Of a DNA stretch of 64,000 nt, positions 9,901-20,032 are shown piece after piece. The stretch's first letter is position 1. The number at the start of each line of letters is the position of its first letter. Origin of the DNA: Skermanella stibiiresistens SB22 (GTDB lineage: Bacteria; Pseudomonadota; Alphaproteobacteria; Azospirillales; Azospirillaceae); the NCBI RefSeq assembly GCF_000576635.1, contig NZ_AVFL01000011.1, positions 152,637-216,636 on the forward strand. Direction: 5' to 3'. The notes below the pieces were generated by a model that was given only the letters and a program-made list of their open reading frames with translations, was not told the origin of the DNA and made no database searches. The position numbers and the translations under genes are program-made.

Positions 9901-10803
9901 TTCCAGCCGCAGCCGCAGGGGCACGATGTTCATCGCCATGCAGGGTACCCGCAGCGAGGCCGAGCCCAGTCGGCCCATTACCGGCGATCCCAGCACGATG
10001 TCGGTGGCGCCCGTCCTGCCGTGGAGGAACGCCGCCACCGCCGCCGTCACCACGTCGGGCCAGCCGGCGCCGGCGTTGGCCGCCACCGCGGTCAGGCGTT
10101 CCAGCACGCTCGCCGGCAGCGACCCGGTCTCCCGGATGAAGCCGCGCGCGATCGGCGACCGGCGCTCCGAGAAGCTCACCGGTTCCGGCCAGCCGGTCGA
10201 CCGGTCGAGCCAGAAGTCCCGGTCGTGGTCGAAGGCGGGCGACGAGCGATAGGCCAGATCCTCGTCGACCACGGCGCGGAACGGTGCTATGGCGGCGGCG
10301 GGCTCGGGCCGGTTCGCCGCCAGCGCCGAATAGAGGTCGGCGACGCGCCGGGCCAGCAGCGAATAGCCGAAACCGTCCATCGCGACGTGATGGATGCGCT
10401 GGTACCAGAACCAGCGGTCGTCCGCCGCCTTGAACAGCGCCTGCCCGAAAAGCGGGTCGCGATCGAGCCTGACGATGGTTTCCAGATCCCGCCGCATCCA
10501 GGCCATGGCCGCGGCTTCCGGATCGGGGGCGCCGCCGACATCGACCATGGGCATGACCCAGTCGACTCCTTGGCGGATCTGCCGGGGCCCGTCGGCGTCC
10601 TGGACGAACAGCATGTGGACAGCGTCCGTCTCCTCCATCGCGCGGCGGACGGCGCGCTGGAACAGGCTGGGATCGACCGGCCCCGCGATCTCGACACAAC
10701 CGGCCGTGTTGTAGGCCGGGCTCGCCGGGTCCAGTTGCTGGCCAAGCCAAATACCGTACTGGGCCGCCGACAAGGGCCAGCCGGGGTGTCGCGCGTCAGG
10801 CAT
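6952..10803 (-). CDS. non-ribosomal peptide synthetase, C-A-PCP-TE (EntF-like, catechol siderophore)
   Basis: A 1283-aa single-module NRPS. The condensation domain occupies about residues 5-430, with active site HHVAMDG at 138-144. The adenylation domain (about 450-930) shows IYTSGSTG, NTYGPTE, YRTGDLV and NGKIDR. The carrier domain has its phosphopantetheine serine in LGGQSLQ (about 983). The thioesterase has its nucleophile in GWSAGG (about 1100). It would join DHB, delivered by the EntB carrier domain, to an amino acid and release the product. Hand alignment with GrsA gives the A-domain code D-A-E-D-I-G-T-V-V-K, unlike the serine code of EntF. The ATG at 10803 overlaps entB by 8 bp; an in-frame TTG at 10818 is an alternative start. 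Confidence 0.95.
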   Translation of the reverse strand: MPDARHPGWPLSAAQYGIWLGQQLDPASPAYNTAGCVEIAGPVDPSLFQRAVRRAMEETDAVHMLFVQDADGPRQIRQGVDWVMPMVDVGGAPDPEAAAMAWMRRDLETIVRLDRDPLFGQALFKAADDRWFWYQRIHHVAMDGFGYSLLARRVADLYSALAANRPEPAAAIAPFRAVVDEDLAYRSSPAFDHDRDFWLDRSTGWPEPVSFSERRSPIARGFIRETGSLPASVLERLTAVAANAGAGWPDVVTAAVAAFLHGRTGATDIVLGSPVMGRLGSASLRVPCMAMNIVPLRLRLEPGFSLSGLTRQVAEELRLIRPHQRYRHEQIRRDWKMLNGQRRLFGPVVNIMPFDYHLRFDGHPGTAHNISAGPVEDLSIGVYSRSDGTGPRIDFDANPACYDAVELADLRREFIDFLTNSIRSSDRPAEVARLAPRTPILDGGPLPGAARAVLDMITEQARLRPEALAVVQDGTELTYGQLVRAAADLAGRLAEQGAGPGQLIAIRMPRGPDWVVAILGVMLVGAAYLPLNPEGPEARDAAILKDAAPTLLIGPELAITALDAGFGPILPAESLAYVIYTSGSTGLPNGVMISRRALDHFVAGATARYGITRDDRVLQFAPLHFDASVEEILLTLCAGAVLVLRTDAMIGSLPRFVDAVARHGVTVLDLPTAYWNELTHAVASGAAPLPPSVRLVIIGGEAALAEPVRRWREAVGSAVTLLNTYGPTEATVVATVATLAGSGAPPPGEDIPIGLPLPGMWATVLDGDERPVRRGGVGELHLVGGALAEGYLGRPERTDERFVTLGGALGTTRAYRTGDLVRLGGDGRLVFVGRVDDEFKISGHRVAPQEIEAALLACPGIREAAVVGHILPGGARRLSAHVVADQPPPALETLRHHLRQALPASVIPAGFVFTNRLPRNANGKIDRSALREAPGINAEDASPPALTPPVMTKMERIVGEVWRDVLGHADIGSSDDFFELGGQSLQAIQAANRLSVRIGRDVPVAALFQHSTVAALAGFLDTGPPEATRPTLFCVHPAGGMAWCYLAMAKLLPDQPIHGIQARGLEADEPPPTSLEALALDYVAEIRRLQPTGAYHLLGWSAGGVIAHAMAVQLQADGQEVALLAMLDAYPSEQWSHLGPPGERDALAALLNVAGHDRTALRDAALDRAGALTLLRAEGGPLASLDAERLDRLITVTSTMINLLRGARHGRFRGDPLFFTAAVPRPETWLSWRAWQPHVDGRIDNVDLDCAHPAMLKPAPLAEICRHLAARIERRPLPGKSFQ

Positions 10804-11728
10804 CGCGGGTATGTCCAATCCGTGTCGCCAGGAGCGCCCACCATGCCCCGACCGTCGGGCTATCCGCCAGTTCGACGAAGGTGACCTCGGCGCCGACCCG
10901 GCGCCACCGCTCGACCAGGCTCATGATGCGGATCGAATCGATGCCATGGTCCAGCAGGTTGTCGTCCAAACCGATATCCGCCACGGGCACGCCAAGGGCC
11001 TGGGCGACATCCGCCAGCACGTCGGCCGGCCCGGCCGGCGGGTGCGCCGCTCCCGCCGCCAGCGACCCGGGATCGACCACTGTTGCGCGGGGTTCTCCCA
11101 AATCGTCCAGCAGGCTCGCTGTCGTGGTGACGACGCCGCAGCGCTGTGCCACCCAGGTCAGCGCCGTGGCGTGGTTCTCGGCCGAGAAATCGGCCAGCGC
11201 GTCGGCGACGAGGAACGGCTTGACGTCGCCCATGAAGGCGTCCGCCGCCGTCATCATGCAGCCGATATGGGCGTAGACACCGCCTATGATCAACTGGTCG
11301 CGGTCCCAGTCCAGCATCCTCTGGCGCAGGTCGGACCGCTGGAACGCGCTGTAGCGCCATTTGACCAGGACGACGTCACCGGGTGCCGGCGCCAGTTCGG
11401 CGATCACCGGCTGGCGGTGCGGCCGGGTCTTCAGCCCATGTCCCCACATGTCGGTCAGCAAGCCGCGCTGTTCCGGCGTCTGCTCCGCCGGCTGAGCCGT
11501 GAAGACCACCGGAATGCCGAGCGCCGCGCAGCGCTCGCGAACGCGGCGCAGGTTGGCGATCAGCTCCGGGATCGGCTCCCGCGAGACATCGAAGAAGTCG
11601 AGGAAGTATTCCTGCATGTCGTGGATCAGCAGGACCGCCCGTTCCGGATCGGGTCGCCAGGCCACCTTGCCGGCGGGCAGGTCCGCGGGTCCGGGCATCG
11701 GGTAGGATTGGATGGTCGGGATCGCCAT
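10796..11728 (-). CDS. entB: isochorismatase with C-terminal aryl carrier domain (EntB type)
   Basis: A 310-aa bifunctional protein. The N-terminal isochorismatase (about residues 25-210; LLIHDMQEYF, LVKWRYSAF, GVYAHIGCMM) converts isochorismate to 2,3-dihydro-DHB. The C-terminal aryl carrier domain (about 230-300) has its phosphopantetheine serine in LDHGIDSIR and carries activated DHB to the NRPS. AAAGGAG lies about 9 bp before the ATG at 11728. It follows entE by 57 bp. The two-domain length is normal for EntB/DhbB. Confidence 0.95.
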   Translation of the reverse strand: MAIPTIQSYPMPGPADLPAGKVAWRPDPERAVLLIHDMQEYFLDFFDVSREPIPELIANLRRVRERCAALGIPVVFTAQPAEQTPEQRGLLTDMWGHGLKTRPHRQPVIAELAPAPGDVVLVKWRYSAFQRSDLRQRMLDWDRDQLIIGGVYAHIGCMMTAADAFMGDVKPFLVADALADFSAENHATALTWVAQRCGVVTTTASLLDDLGEPRATVVDPGSLAAGAAHPPAGPADVLADVAQALGVPVADIGLDDNLLDHGIDSIRIMSLVERWRRVGAEVTFVELADSPTVGAWWALLATRIGHTRDA

Positions 11729-11785
11729 GGCGGATCGGTCTCCTTTGCTTGATTTCGGTAACGGTCGAAGTCTTCTCGCGGCGGT

Positions 11786-13449
11786 TTAGGAGGGGGCGCC
11801 GCCGCGCGATTTCGCCGCGATGGCCGCGCGCAGGGTCTTCTTGCTGACCTTGCCGACGCCGGTCTCGGGGAAGGCGTCGACGAACTCGACGCGGTCGGGG
11901 ATCTTGTAGGCGGCCAGCCCCCGGTCGCGGAGGAAGCGGGTGATCTCGACGCCCTTGGGGGCGGCGCCCCGAGCGATGACGAAGGCGCAGGTCCTTTCCC
12001 CCAGGAAGGCGTCGGGCATGGCGACGACGGCCACGTCGCGGACGGCGGGATGGGCCAGGATGTGGTTCTCGACCTCCTCGGCCGCGACCTTGTCGCCGCC
12101 GCGGTTGATCTGGTCCTTGGCCCGGCCCTCGACGACCAGATACCCCAGGGGGGTCAGCCTGACCAAGTCGCCGGTGCGATAGAAGCCATCGGGGGTGAAG
12201 GCGCGCGCGTTGTGCTCGGGCGAGTCGTAATAGCCCCGGATCGTGTAGGGGCCGCGCGTCAGCAGATGGCCGACCGCACCGGCCGGCACCTCGCGGTCGT
12301 CGTCGTCCACCACCAGGATCTCGTCGTCGGGCGAGATCGGGCGCCCCTGGGTGTGGATCACGATGTCGTCGGGATCGTCCAGCCGCGTGTAGTTGACCAA
12401 CCCCTCGGCCATGCCGAACACCTGCTGAAGCTGGCAACCCAGCGTCGGCTTTACGCGGGCCGCCGCCTCCGGTCCGAACTTGGCGCCGCCGACCTGGAGG
12501 ACGCGCAGGCTGGACAGGTCGTGGCGGAGTGTCGCGGCGGCCTCCAGCCAGACCAGCGCCAGCGGCGGCACGACCGCCGTGATGGTGACGCGCTCGCGCT
12601 CGATCAGCGGAAACGCCTCGTCCGGGCTGGGCCGGGGCGCCAGCACCACGGTGCCGCCGGCCAGCAGGGTTCCCAGCGTGCCGGGTGAGCTGAGCGGGAA
12701 GTTATGGGCGACCGGCAGGACCGCGAGATAGACGCTGGTGTCGTCCAGCCCGCAGATCTCGACGCTCCCGCGCAGGCTGAGGATGTAGTCGTCGTGGGTT
12801 CGGGGGATCAGCTTGGGCACGCCGGTGCTGCCGCCGGAAAGCTGGAAGAACGCCACGTCACCGCCGGTGGGACCGGCGCTGGACACGAACTGATCGTGCG
12901 GCTCGTCCAGCAGATCGTCCAGGGCGATCACGCCGCCCGACGCTCCGGGCGACTCCCCCGCGACGATGACGTGTTCGACGCTGGACACGGTGTCCCTGAT
13001 GCCCGAAGCCAGTCCGCGATAGTCGAAACCCGTCGCGGCGCCGGGGATGACATAGGCCTTGGCCCGGGTGAACTCGCAGAAATATCGTATCTCCAGGCTC
13101 CGGTGGGCGGGCAGGGCGAAGACCGGCAGGGCGCCCAGCCGGAACAGCGCGAAGATCACCGCGAAGAACTCGGCCGTGTTGGGCAGTTGCACCACGACCG
13201 CGTCGCGCGGCCCGAGGCCGAGGCGGGCGAACCCCGCCGCCAGCCGGTCGGCTTTCTGGTCGAGATCGCGGTAGCTCCAGCGGCGCTCGCCATCGACGAG
13301 GGCGGTCCGGCCGCCGAAGCGTCCGGCGAGGGCGCGCAGCAGGCCGCCGAAGGTATCGCCGCGCCAGTGTCCCGCCCGCCGGTACCGTTCGGCCCAAGGT
13401 TCCGGCCAGGGGATGAATCCGGGCAGGGGAGTGGGAGGCGCGCCGGCCA

Positions 13450-13450
<1 letters not shown>
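11786..13450 (-). CDS. entE: 2,3-dihydroxybenzoate-AMP ligase (EntE type)
   Basis: A 554-aa stand-alone adenylation enzyme that activates DHB with ATP and loads it onto the EntB carrier domain. The N-terminal [16 protein letters not shown] region, the phosphate-binding loop [21 protein letters not shown] and the C-terminal [11 protein letters not shown] are typical of the EntE/DhbE family. The ATG at 13450 shares one base with the entC stop (TGATG); an immediately preceding in-frame GTG at 13453 could also serve. Full family length. Confidence 0.95.
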
Positions 13451-14655
<1,205 letters not shown>

Positions 14656-14680
14656 CTTCGAACTCCTTGTCGCGACGCGA

Positions 14681-15472
14681 TCATGGGGAATGGTGGTCCA
14701 GGGAAAGGGCGTGGTCGGCCAGGACGATGGCGAAGCCCCTGGAGCAGGCTTCGACACGCGCCTCGATGCCGTAGGCCCGGCGCAACACATCGGCGTCCAG
14801 GGCCGTGGCGGGCGGGCCGGACGACAGGACGCCGCCCCCGCCGAGCACGACCAGCCGGTCGCAGAACCGGAGCGCCAGATTGATGTCGTGGATGGCGATG
14901 ACGCAGATCGCCCCCTCCGCGTCGGCCATGCGGCGGACGGTCTCCAGCACGGTGAGCTGCCAGCGCAGGTCGAGCGCGCTGGTCGGCTCGTCCAGCAGCA
15001 GCAGGCGCGGCTTCCGCACCAGCACCTGCGCCAGGCCGACCATCTGCCGCTGACCGCCGGACAGTTCGCGGAGCCGGCGCATCGCCAAGTCGCGCAGGCC
15101 GAGCGTGTCGAACACCTGTTCGATCGCGGCCGCTCCGCCGGCGCGCGGGCTGTCGGGGCGGGCGGCCCTCACGGCGCTCATGACCGCCTCGTAGGCGATC
15201 AGCGAACTGCCTTGCGGCAGGGCCTGGGGAAGGTAGCCGATGCGGCCGACCAGCATTTCCGGAGGCAGTTCGGAGATGTCCTGCCCGTCCAGCACGATCC
15301 GGCCCTTGGCTTCGCCGAGCCCCGCGATGCCCCGCAACAGGGTCGATTTGCCAGCGCCATTGGCGCCGACCAGCGCCACGATCGATCCCGAGGGCACCTC
15401 GGCGAGGTCCAGGCCGGACAGGACGGGACGCCCGGCGTAGCCGGCGGAGACGTTCTCCAGCGACAGGCTCAC
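14681..15472 (-). CDS. ferric-siderophore ABC transporter ATPase (FepC/FecE type)
   Basis: A 263-aa cytoplasmic ATPase for iron-siderophore uptake. Walker A GANGAGKST is at about residues 33-41, signature LSGGQRQMVGLAQ and Walker B LLLLDEPTSALD follow, then the switch in IAIHDIN. The start is taken as the GTG at 15472: AGGAGG stands 2-3 bp before it and it overlaps the permease stop (GTGA). The frame remains open for more than 400 codons upstream, but that stretch is the permease gene in another frame. Confidence 0.93.
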   Translation of the reverse strand: MSLSLENVSAGYAGRPVLSGLDLAEVPSGSIVALVGANGAGKSTLLRGIAGLGEAKGRIVLDGQDISELPPEMLVGRIGYLPQALPQGSSLIAYEAVMSAVRAARPDSPRAGGAAAIEQVFDTLGLRDLAMRRLRELSGGQRQMVGLAQVLVRKPRLLLLDEPTSALDLRWQLTVLETVRRMADAEGAICVIAIHDINLALRFCDRLVVLGGGGVLSSGPPATALDADVLRRAYGIEARVEACSRGFAIVLADHALSLDHHSP

Positions 15473-16539
15473 GGCCTCCTCCCCTGAGTCAGGATCAGCG
15501 CCATGAAGAGGGGGATGCCGACCAGGGAGGTGACGATGCCGACCGGCAGGATCAGTCCGGGCACGAGATTCTTGCTGGCGATCGAGGCGAGCGACAGCAG
15601 CAGGGCGCCGGCCAGCGCGCTGCCCGGCAGATAGAAGCGGTGGTCCTCGCCCAGGGTCAGGCGCGCGATGTGCGGGCCGACCAGACCGATGAAGCCGATG
15701 GTTCCGACGAAGGCGACGGCGGCGGCCGACAGCAGGCTGACCCGCAGCAGCACGCGCAGGCGCAGCCGCTCGACGGGGATGCCGAAGCTGCGGGCATGGT
15801 CGTCGCCTCCTCTCAGCGCCGTCATCGCCCAGACGCTCCGCATCGACAGCGGCACACAGGCGGCCAGCACCAGGGCAACCACGGCGACCTTCTCCCAGGT
15901 CGCGCGGGCCAGGCTGCCCATGGTCCAGAACACCATTTGCTGAAGTGCATCGGTGCTGGCGACGTATTGGACCAGCCAAAGCAGCGCGTTCATCGCGAAC
16001 AGCATGGCGATGCCGAACAGGACGACGGTATCGGTGCCGGCGCCGAACCGGCCGGCCAGGGTCTGGATCAACAGGGTGGCGGCCATGGCGCAGGCGAAGG
16101 CGCTGAGCGGGATCAGCCAGGTCTCGTCCAAGCCGGGCACATCCGGCTCCAGCGCCATGGCGAGCGCCGCGCCCAGGGTGGCGGCGGCCGAGACGCCCAG
16201 CGTGAACGGGCTCGCCAAGGGATTGTTGAGCACGGTCTGCATCTCCGCCCCAGCCAGCCCCAGCGCGGCGCCGACCAGGACCGCCATCACGGCGTAGGGC
16301 AGGCGGATGTTCCACAGGATCACGGCTTGGCCGCGCGGCAGGGCGTCGCGGTCGAGCAATCCGGTCAGGATGTCGGCGACAGGCAGGCCCGATGGACCCG
16401 TCGCGACGTCCAGCACCAGCGAGCAGGCCAGCCCCACGGCCAGCAGCCCGATGGCGATCAGCCGGTTGCGGATGAACCCGCCGTAGAGATCCGCCAGCGA
16501 GGCGGACCGCTCCTGGAGCGCTGTCAGGTGGCGGGTCAC
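15469..16539 (-). CDS. ferric-siderophore ABC transporter permease (FecCD family)
   Basis: A 356-aa, roughly ten-helix inner-membrane permease. Family segments include LPRGQAVILWNIRLP, GAEMQTVLNNPLASPFTLG, and GFIGLVGPHIARLTLGEDHRF. The GTG at 16539 overlaps the binding-protein stop; the open frame upstream is in the neighbouring gene. There is a single FecCD gene where enterobactin systems have two (FepD and FepG), so a homodimeric BtuC-like channel is inferred. Confidence 0.93.
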   Translation of the reverse strand: MTRHLTALQERSASLADLYGGFIRNRLIAIGLLAVGLACSLVLDVATGPSGLPVADILTGLLDRDALPRGQAVILWNIRLPYAVMAVLVGAALGLAGAEMQTVLNNPLASPFTLGVSAAATLGAALAMALEPDVPGLDETWLIPLSAFACAMAATLLIQTLAGRFGAGTDTVVLFGIAMLFAMNALLWLVQYVASTDALQQMVFWTMGSLARATWEKVAVVALVLAACVPLSMRSVWAMTALRGGDDHARSFGIPVERLRLRVLLRVSLLSAAAVAFVGTIGFIGLVGPHIARLTLGEDHRFYLPGSALAGALLLSLASIASKNLVPGLILPVGIVTSLVGIPLFMALILTQGRRP

Positions 16540-17654
16540 TTGAGATCCACCCAGTAGGTGCCGGAATAGGCCACCGGCTGAAACCGGCGGTACAGCGAGC
16601 GCAGGGTCCCTTCCGGGTCCAGGTCTGCGAACAGGTCCGGGTGGAACCACTTGGCGAAGATCTGGACGGCGGCGACGTTGAACGGCGAATTGTAGAAGTG
16701 GTGCCAGATCGCGTGCGCCCTGCCCGAGGCGACCGCGTCCAGGTCGGCGATGCCGGGCCGCTTGAGCGACCGGGCCAGCGTCTCACGGGCGAAGTCCGGT
16801 TCCACATCGGGGCCGAGCGCCACCCGCTTCGGCATCTTGCCGGCCCCGGCGGTCGAGCCGATGGCGGTGGCGAGATAGATGTCCGGCTGGTTCGCCAGCA
16901 GGTATTCGAGATTGACGGTGCCGCTGACTCCGGGGACCAGCGCCGTCGCGATGTTGAAGCCGCCCGCCTGTTCGATGAAGCGGCCGATCATGCCGTTGCC
17001 CATGGTGGCGCAGCACTCGTCCGACAGGCCGACGCGGGCTTCGACGAAGACCTTGGGGCGTGTCGTGACGCCGGCCAGACGGCTGGTCACCAGATCCATC
17101 TGGCTCCGATAGTACTCCACGAACTCCGCCGCCTCCCGCTGGCGACCCAGCACCTCGCCCAGCAGTTCGACGCTGCGCGGCGTGTTGACCAGCGGATCCT
17201 TGCGGAAGTCGACGAAGATGACGGGAACGCCGGACGCCTCGAGCTGATCCAGCAATTCCTTGGCCTTGGGCGAGGGGCTATGGCCCTCGATGCCGAAGAT
17301 CGCCAGATCGGGCGCCAGGGCGAGGGCCTTTTCGGCCCCGAAGCTGTCCGGTCCCGCCTGCCCGACGGGCGTCACCTCCGCCAGTTCGGGAAACCGTTGG
17401 AGCCACGCCTGATAACTCGCGGGATCGAGAAGGGCGAACTCGCCCATCATCCCAACGACGCGCCGCACCGGATCGTCACGGTCCAGGATGGCCAGCGCTG
17501 GCAGGTAGCGGCCCTCGCCCAGGATGACGCGTTCCACCTTTGCCGGAACCGCGACGTGGCGCCCGGCGATATCGGTGACCTCGACCGCCCCCACCGGCCG
17601 CGCGTAGGCGAGCGGCAGCAGTAAGCCGAGGATCAGCAGCGTCTTCCCGATCAT
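16536..17654 (-). CDS. ferric-siderophore periplasmic binding protein
   Basis: A 372-aa protein with an N-terminal signal peptide (hydrophobic LLILGLLLPLAYA, cleavage expected near residue 23) and no lipobox. It then has the VTDIAGRHVAVPAKVERVIL opening and two-lobed pattern of class III TroA/FepB-like binding proteins. It would hand ferric siderophore from the receptor to the FecCD permease. The ATG at 17654 gives an intact signal peptide; AAGG lies upstream. It starts 54 bp after the receptor gene and its stop overlaps the permease start. Confidence 0.9.
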   Translation of the reverse strand: MIGKTLLILGLLLPLAYARPVGAVEVTDIAGRHVAVPAKVERVILGEGRYLPALAILDRDDPVRRVVGMMGEFALLDPASYQAWLQRFPELAEVTPVGQAGPDSFGAEKALALAPDLAIFGIEGHSPSPKAKELLDQLEASGVPVIFVDFRKDPLVNTPRSVELLGEVLGRQREAAEFVEYYRSQMDLVTSRLAGVTTRPKVFVEARVGLSDECCATMGNGMIGRFIEQAGGFNIATALVPGVSGTVNLEYLLANQPDIYLATAIGSTAGAGKMPKRVALGPDVEPDFARETLARSLKRPGIADLDAVASGRAHAIWHHFYNSPFNVAAVQIFAKWFHPDLFADLDPEGTLRSLYRRFQPVAYSGTYWVDLK

Positions 17655-17708
17655 GTCATGAGCCTTGCGATGTGCTTGTCTGGGAATGTTTTGACTTGTG
17701 GATGACCG

Positions 17709-19877
17709 TCAGAGCTTGGCGGCGACCTTGAGCCAGTAGCTGCGTGGCTCGCCGTAGTAGTTGAACAATGTCGATCCAGCCGTCCGGGAGTAGTATTCCT
17801 TGTCGAGGATGTTGTTGACCGACAGGGTGGCGCTGACGTTCTTGGTCAGGTCATAGCCGATCTGGGCGTCGAACAAGGCGTAGGCGTCCTGCGTCCAGCG
17901 GGTGGCGCCGGATTGGGCGTAATAGCTGCTGACGGCCTTGGCGCCGGCTCCGACGCTGAAGCCATCCAGCGGTCCCTCGCCGAAATCGTATGTCGTCCAC
18001 AGGTTGAAGGTGTGCTTGGGAGTCCAGGTGTTGAAAACCTGACCGACCTGCGCCGGCGTGCCCACCAGGTATTCGCTCAGCAGATAGGAATAGCTGGAGA
18101 AGATGTTCCAGCCCGGCAGCGGCGAGCCGCCGACCTCCAACTCGATGCCCTTGGATTCGACCTCGCCGGCCGCGGTGGAGAAGCCGGGGGTGGCGGGGTT
18201 GGCGACGGGCCGGTTGGTGTCCTTGGTGCGGAAGAAGCCGATGCTGCTGGTCAAGTCACCATCCAGGAACTCACCTTTCAGGCCGATCTCGAACTGTTCC
18301 CCCTTGCGCGGATCGAGCGGCTTGCCGTTGCTGGCCAGTGTGGTCTGCGGTTGGAAGATCTCGGTGAAGCTGGCATAGGCCGAGAAGTTCTTGGTCAGGT
18401 CGTAGATCAGGCCAAGCTGGGGCGTGAACTCGCCATCGACCTCGACTTCGGATACCGCGTTGGTGATCAGGTTGGTCGTTTCGAGGTTGTAGTAGCTGAG
18501 ACGGCCGCCAAGGATCGCGGTCACGGGGGTGATCGGCTTGACCCGGAGCTGGGCGTAGCCGGCGTATTGCTCCGGCACGTTCCGGGTCCGGAGGGTGTTC
18601 CGGATGGTCGGTTCGGCCAGATTGCTGGTGGGGTTGAAGACGTTGACGGTGCCGGGCACGGTGGCGGTCCCCTGACCCAGTTCCTGGTCGTACCGGCGAT
18701 AGTCGGCGCCGACCGTGACGTTGTGGGTTTGGCCGAACAGGTCGAAGGGCCGGCTGACATGGACATCGGCCGCCAGCGATTCCTCCTCGTACTGGCGCGC
18801 CAGCGCCGTCATCGTGACGGTGTTGGTGACGGGATTCACGAAGCTGCCGGCATAGGCGTATTTGAAATCGACGTCACGATCGACGAAGCGGACGGCGGCG
18901 CGCGCCTCGCCTCCATCGTCGAAGCGATGCTCCAGGTCGATCATCGCCTCGTTGGACGAATTGTCGAAGCGGTTCCAATCGGCGCCGATGAAGGTCGAGC
19001 GGCTGACATCCAGCAGTCGGCCATCGGCGTAGGAGGGCAGGCCGTTGAACGGCGTGATGTCCTTGACCTCCCGCGACACGACGAAGGAGAGCGTCGTCTG
19101 TTCGGTCAGATCCAGCTCGACCGTGCCGTAGCCGACCTTTCCCGCGTTATGGGTGGTGTCGATGAAGGTGTCGCGGTCGGTGAACACGCCGACCGCCCGC
19201 GCCCGCGCCTTGCCAGACTCGACGAGTGGACCGGTCACGTCCGCTTCGGCGCGGTAACTGTTCCACGAGCCGGCCGTTCCCGATCCGCTGGCGGAGAAGG
19301 TGCCGAGCGCCCGCTTGCGGGCGAGGTTGACGGTTCCGCCCGGCTCACCGGTCCCGGAGAACAGGCCGGCGGGGCCGCGCAGCACCTCGATCCGATCGAA
19401 AGGCGCCAGATCCGGCTGGGTGCCGTAGACGCTGGACAGGGGCGACGGCAATCCGTCCACCATATACGCGTCGAGCTCGTAGCCGCGCGAGAAGATGCTG
19501 GAGCGCCCGTGATCGTTGGTCAGGATGGTCGTGCCGGTCGCCCGCCGAAGGGCGTCCTCCAGCCGCGTCATGTTTTGGTCCTCGATGCGCTGGCGGGTGA
19601 CCACGGTGACGGACTGCGGAATATCGCGGAGGCTGACCGGCCCCTTGGACCCGACCGACGCGACTGGGCTGGTGTATGAGCGCGTCGCCTCGGTGCTGGC
19701 CGCGGCGTTCGCCGAGCCACCGCGGCCTTCGACGGTCAAGGGATCGAGCGTCACCGTGCCGCCCGCCTCGGCGGACGGATTTGCGGTCGTGGCATTCTCA
19801 GCCGCCCAGGACTGACCGACCGAACCGGCCGACACCAGCGCCGCCGCCAAACCAAATCGCACCCAAACAGTCTTCAT
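17709..19877 (-). CDS. TonB-dependent ferric-siderophore receptor
   Basis: A 722-aa outer-membrane receptor. After a signal peptide (MKTVWVRFGLAAALVSAG, cleavage near residue 25) comes the plug domain with LRDIPQSVTVVTRQRIEDQN and RIEVLRGPAGLFSGTGEPGG, then a 22-strand-type barrel ending YGEPRSYWLKVAAKL. The C-terminus is leucine rather than the usual phenylalanine. No secretin/TonB N-terminal signalling domain precedes the plug, so it is a plain transporter, not a FecA-type transducer. The ATG at 19877 is chosen because it begins the signal peptide; an in-frame upstream start would add 17 non-signal residues. A Fur-like site lies about 50 bp upstream. Confidence 0.94.
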   Translation of the reverse strand: MKTVWVRFGLAAALVSAGSVGQSWAAENATTANPSAEAGGTVTLDPLTVEGRGGSANAAASTEATRSYTSPVASVGSKGPVSLRDIPQSVTVVTRQRIEDQNMTRLEDALRRATGTTILTNDHGRSSIFSRGYELDAYMVDGLPSPLSSVYGTQPDLAPFDRIEVLRGPAGLFSGTGEPGGTVNLARKRALGTFSASGSGTAGSWNSYRAEADVTGPLVESGKARARAVGVFTDRDTFIDTTHNAGKVGYGTVELDLTEQTTLSFVVSREVKDITPFNGLPSYADGRLLDVSRSTFIGADWNRFDNSSNEAMIDLEHRFDDGGEARAAVRFVDRDVDFKYAYAGSFVNPVTNTVTMTALARQYEEESLAADVHVSRPFDLFGQTHNVTVGADYRRYDQELGQGTATVPGTVNVFNPTSNLAEPTIRNTLRTRNVPEQYAGYAQLRVKPITPVTAILGGRLSYYNLETTNLITNAVSEVEVDGEFTPQLGLIYDLTKNFSAYASFTEIFQPQTTLASNGKPLDPRKGEQFEIGLKGEFLDGDLTSSIGFFRTKDTNRPVANPATPGFSTAAGEVESKGIELEVGGSPLPGWNIFSSYSYLLSEYLVGTPAQVGQVFNTWTPKHTFNLWTTYDFGEGPLDGFSVGAGAKAVSSYYAQSGATRWTQDAYALFDAQIGYDLTKNVSATLSVNNILDKEYYSRTAGSTLFNYYGEPRSYWLKVAAKL

Positions 19878-19927
19878 CGCGGCATAAACCTTCTTTGGTC
19901 CATCATTCCCGAACACGAAATGGTGCA

Positions 19928-19940
19928 AATGACTATCATT
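19928..19940 (-). promoter_or_regulatory. Fur-like box upstream of the siderophore receptor
   Basis: On the minus strand the sequence reads AATGATAGTCATT, a 12 of 13 match to the core of the classical Fur box (AATGATAATCATT). It lies about 50 bp before the receptor start, so Fur or a related iron regulator probably represses the receptor and the genes behind it when iron is plentiful. The match was read by eye and not scored. Confidence 0.7.
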
Positions 19941-20032
19941 CTTAACTGACGTTCGAGGATCGGCTTCACGACAGTGTTATTTTTTGGTGTTCGCTTTTTT
20001 CCCGCCGTGGATCAGGGGCGCGCTTTGGGCGG

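Noticed and set aside
17913..19679. 588-codon plus-strand open frame
   Set aside because: Antisense to the TonB-dependent receptor; glycine/valine/arginine-rich shadow.
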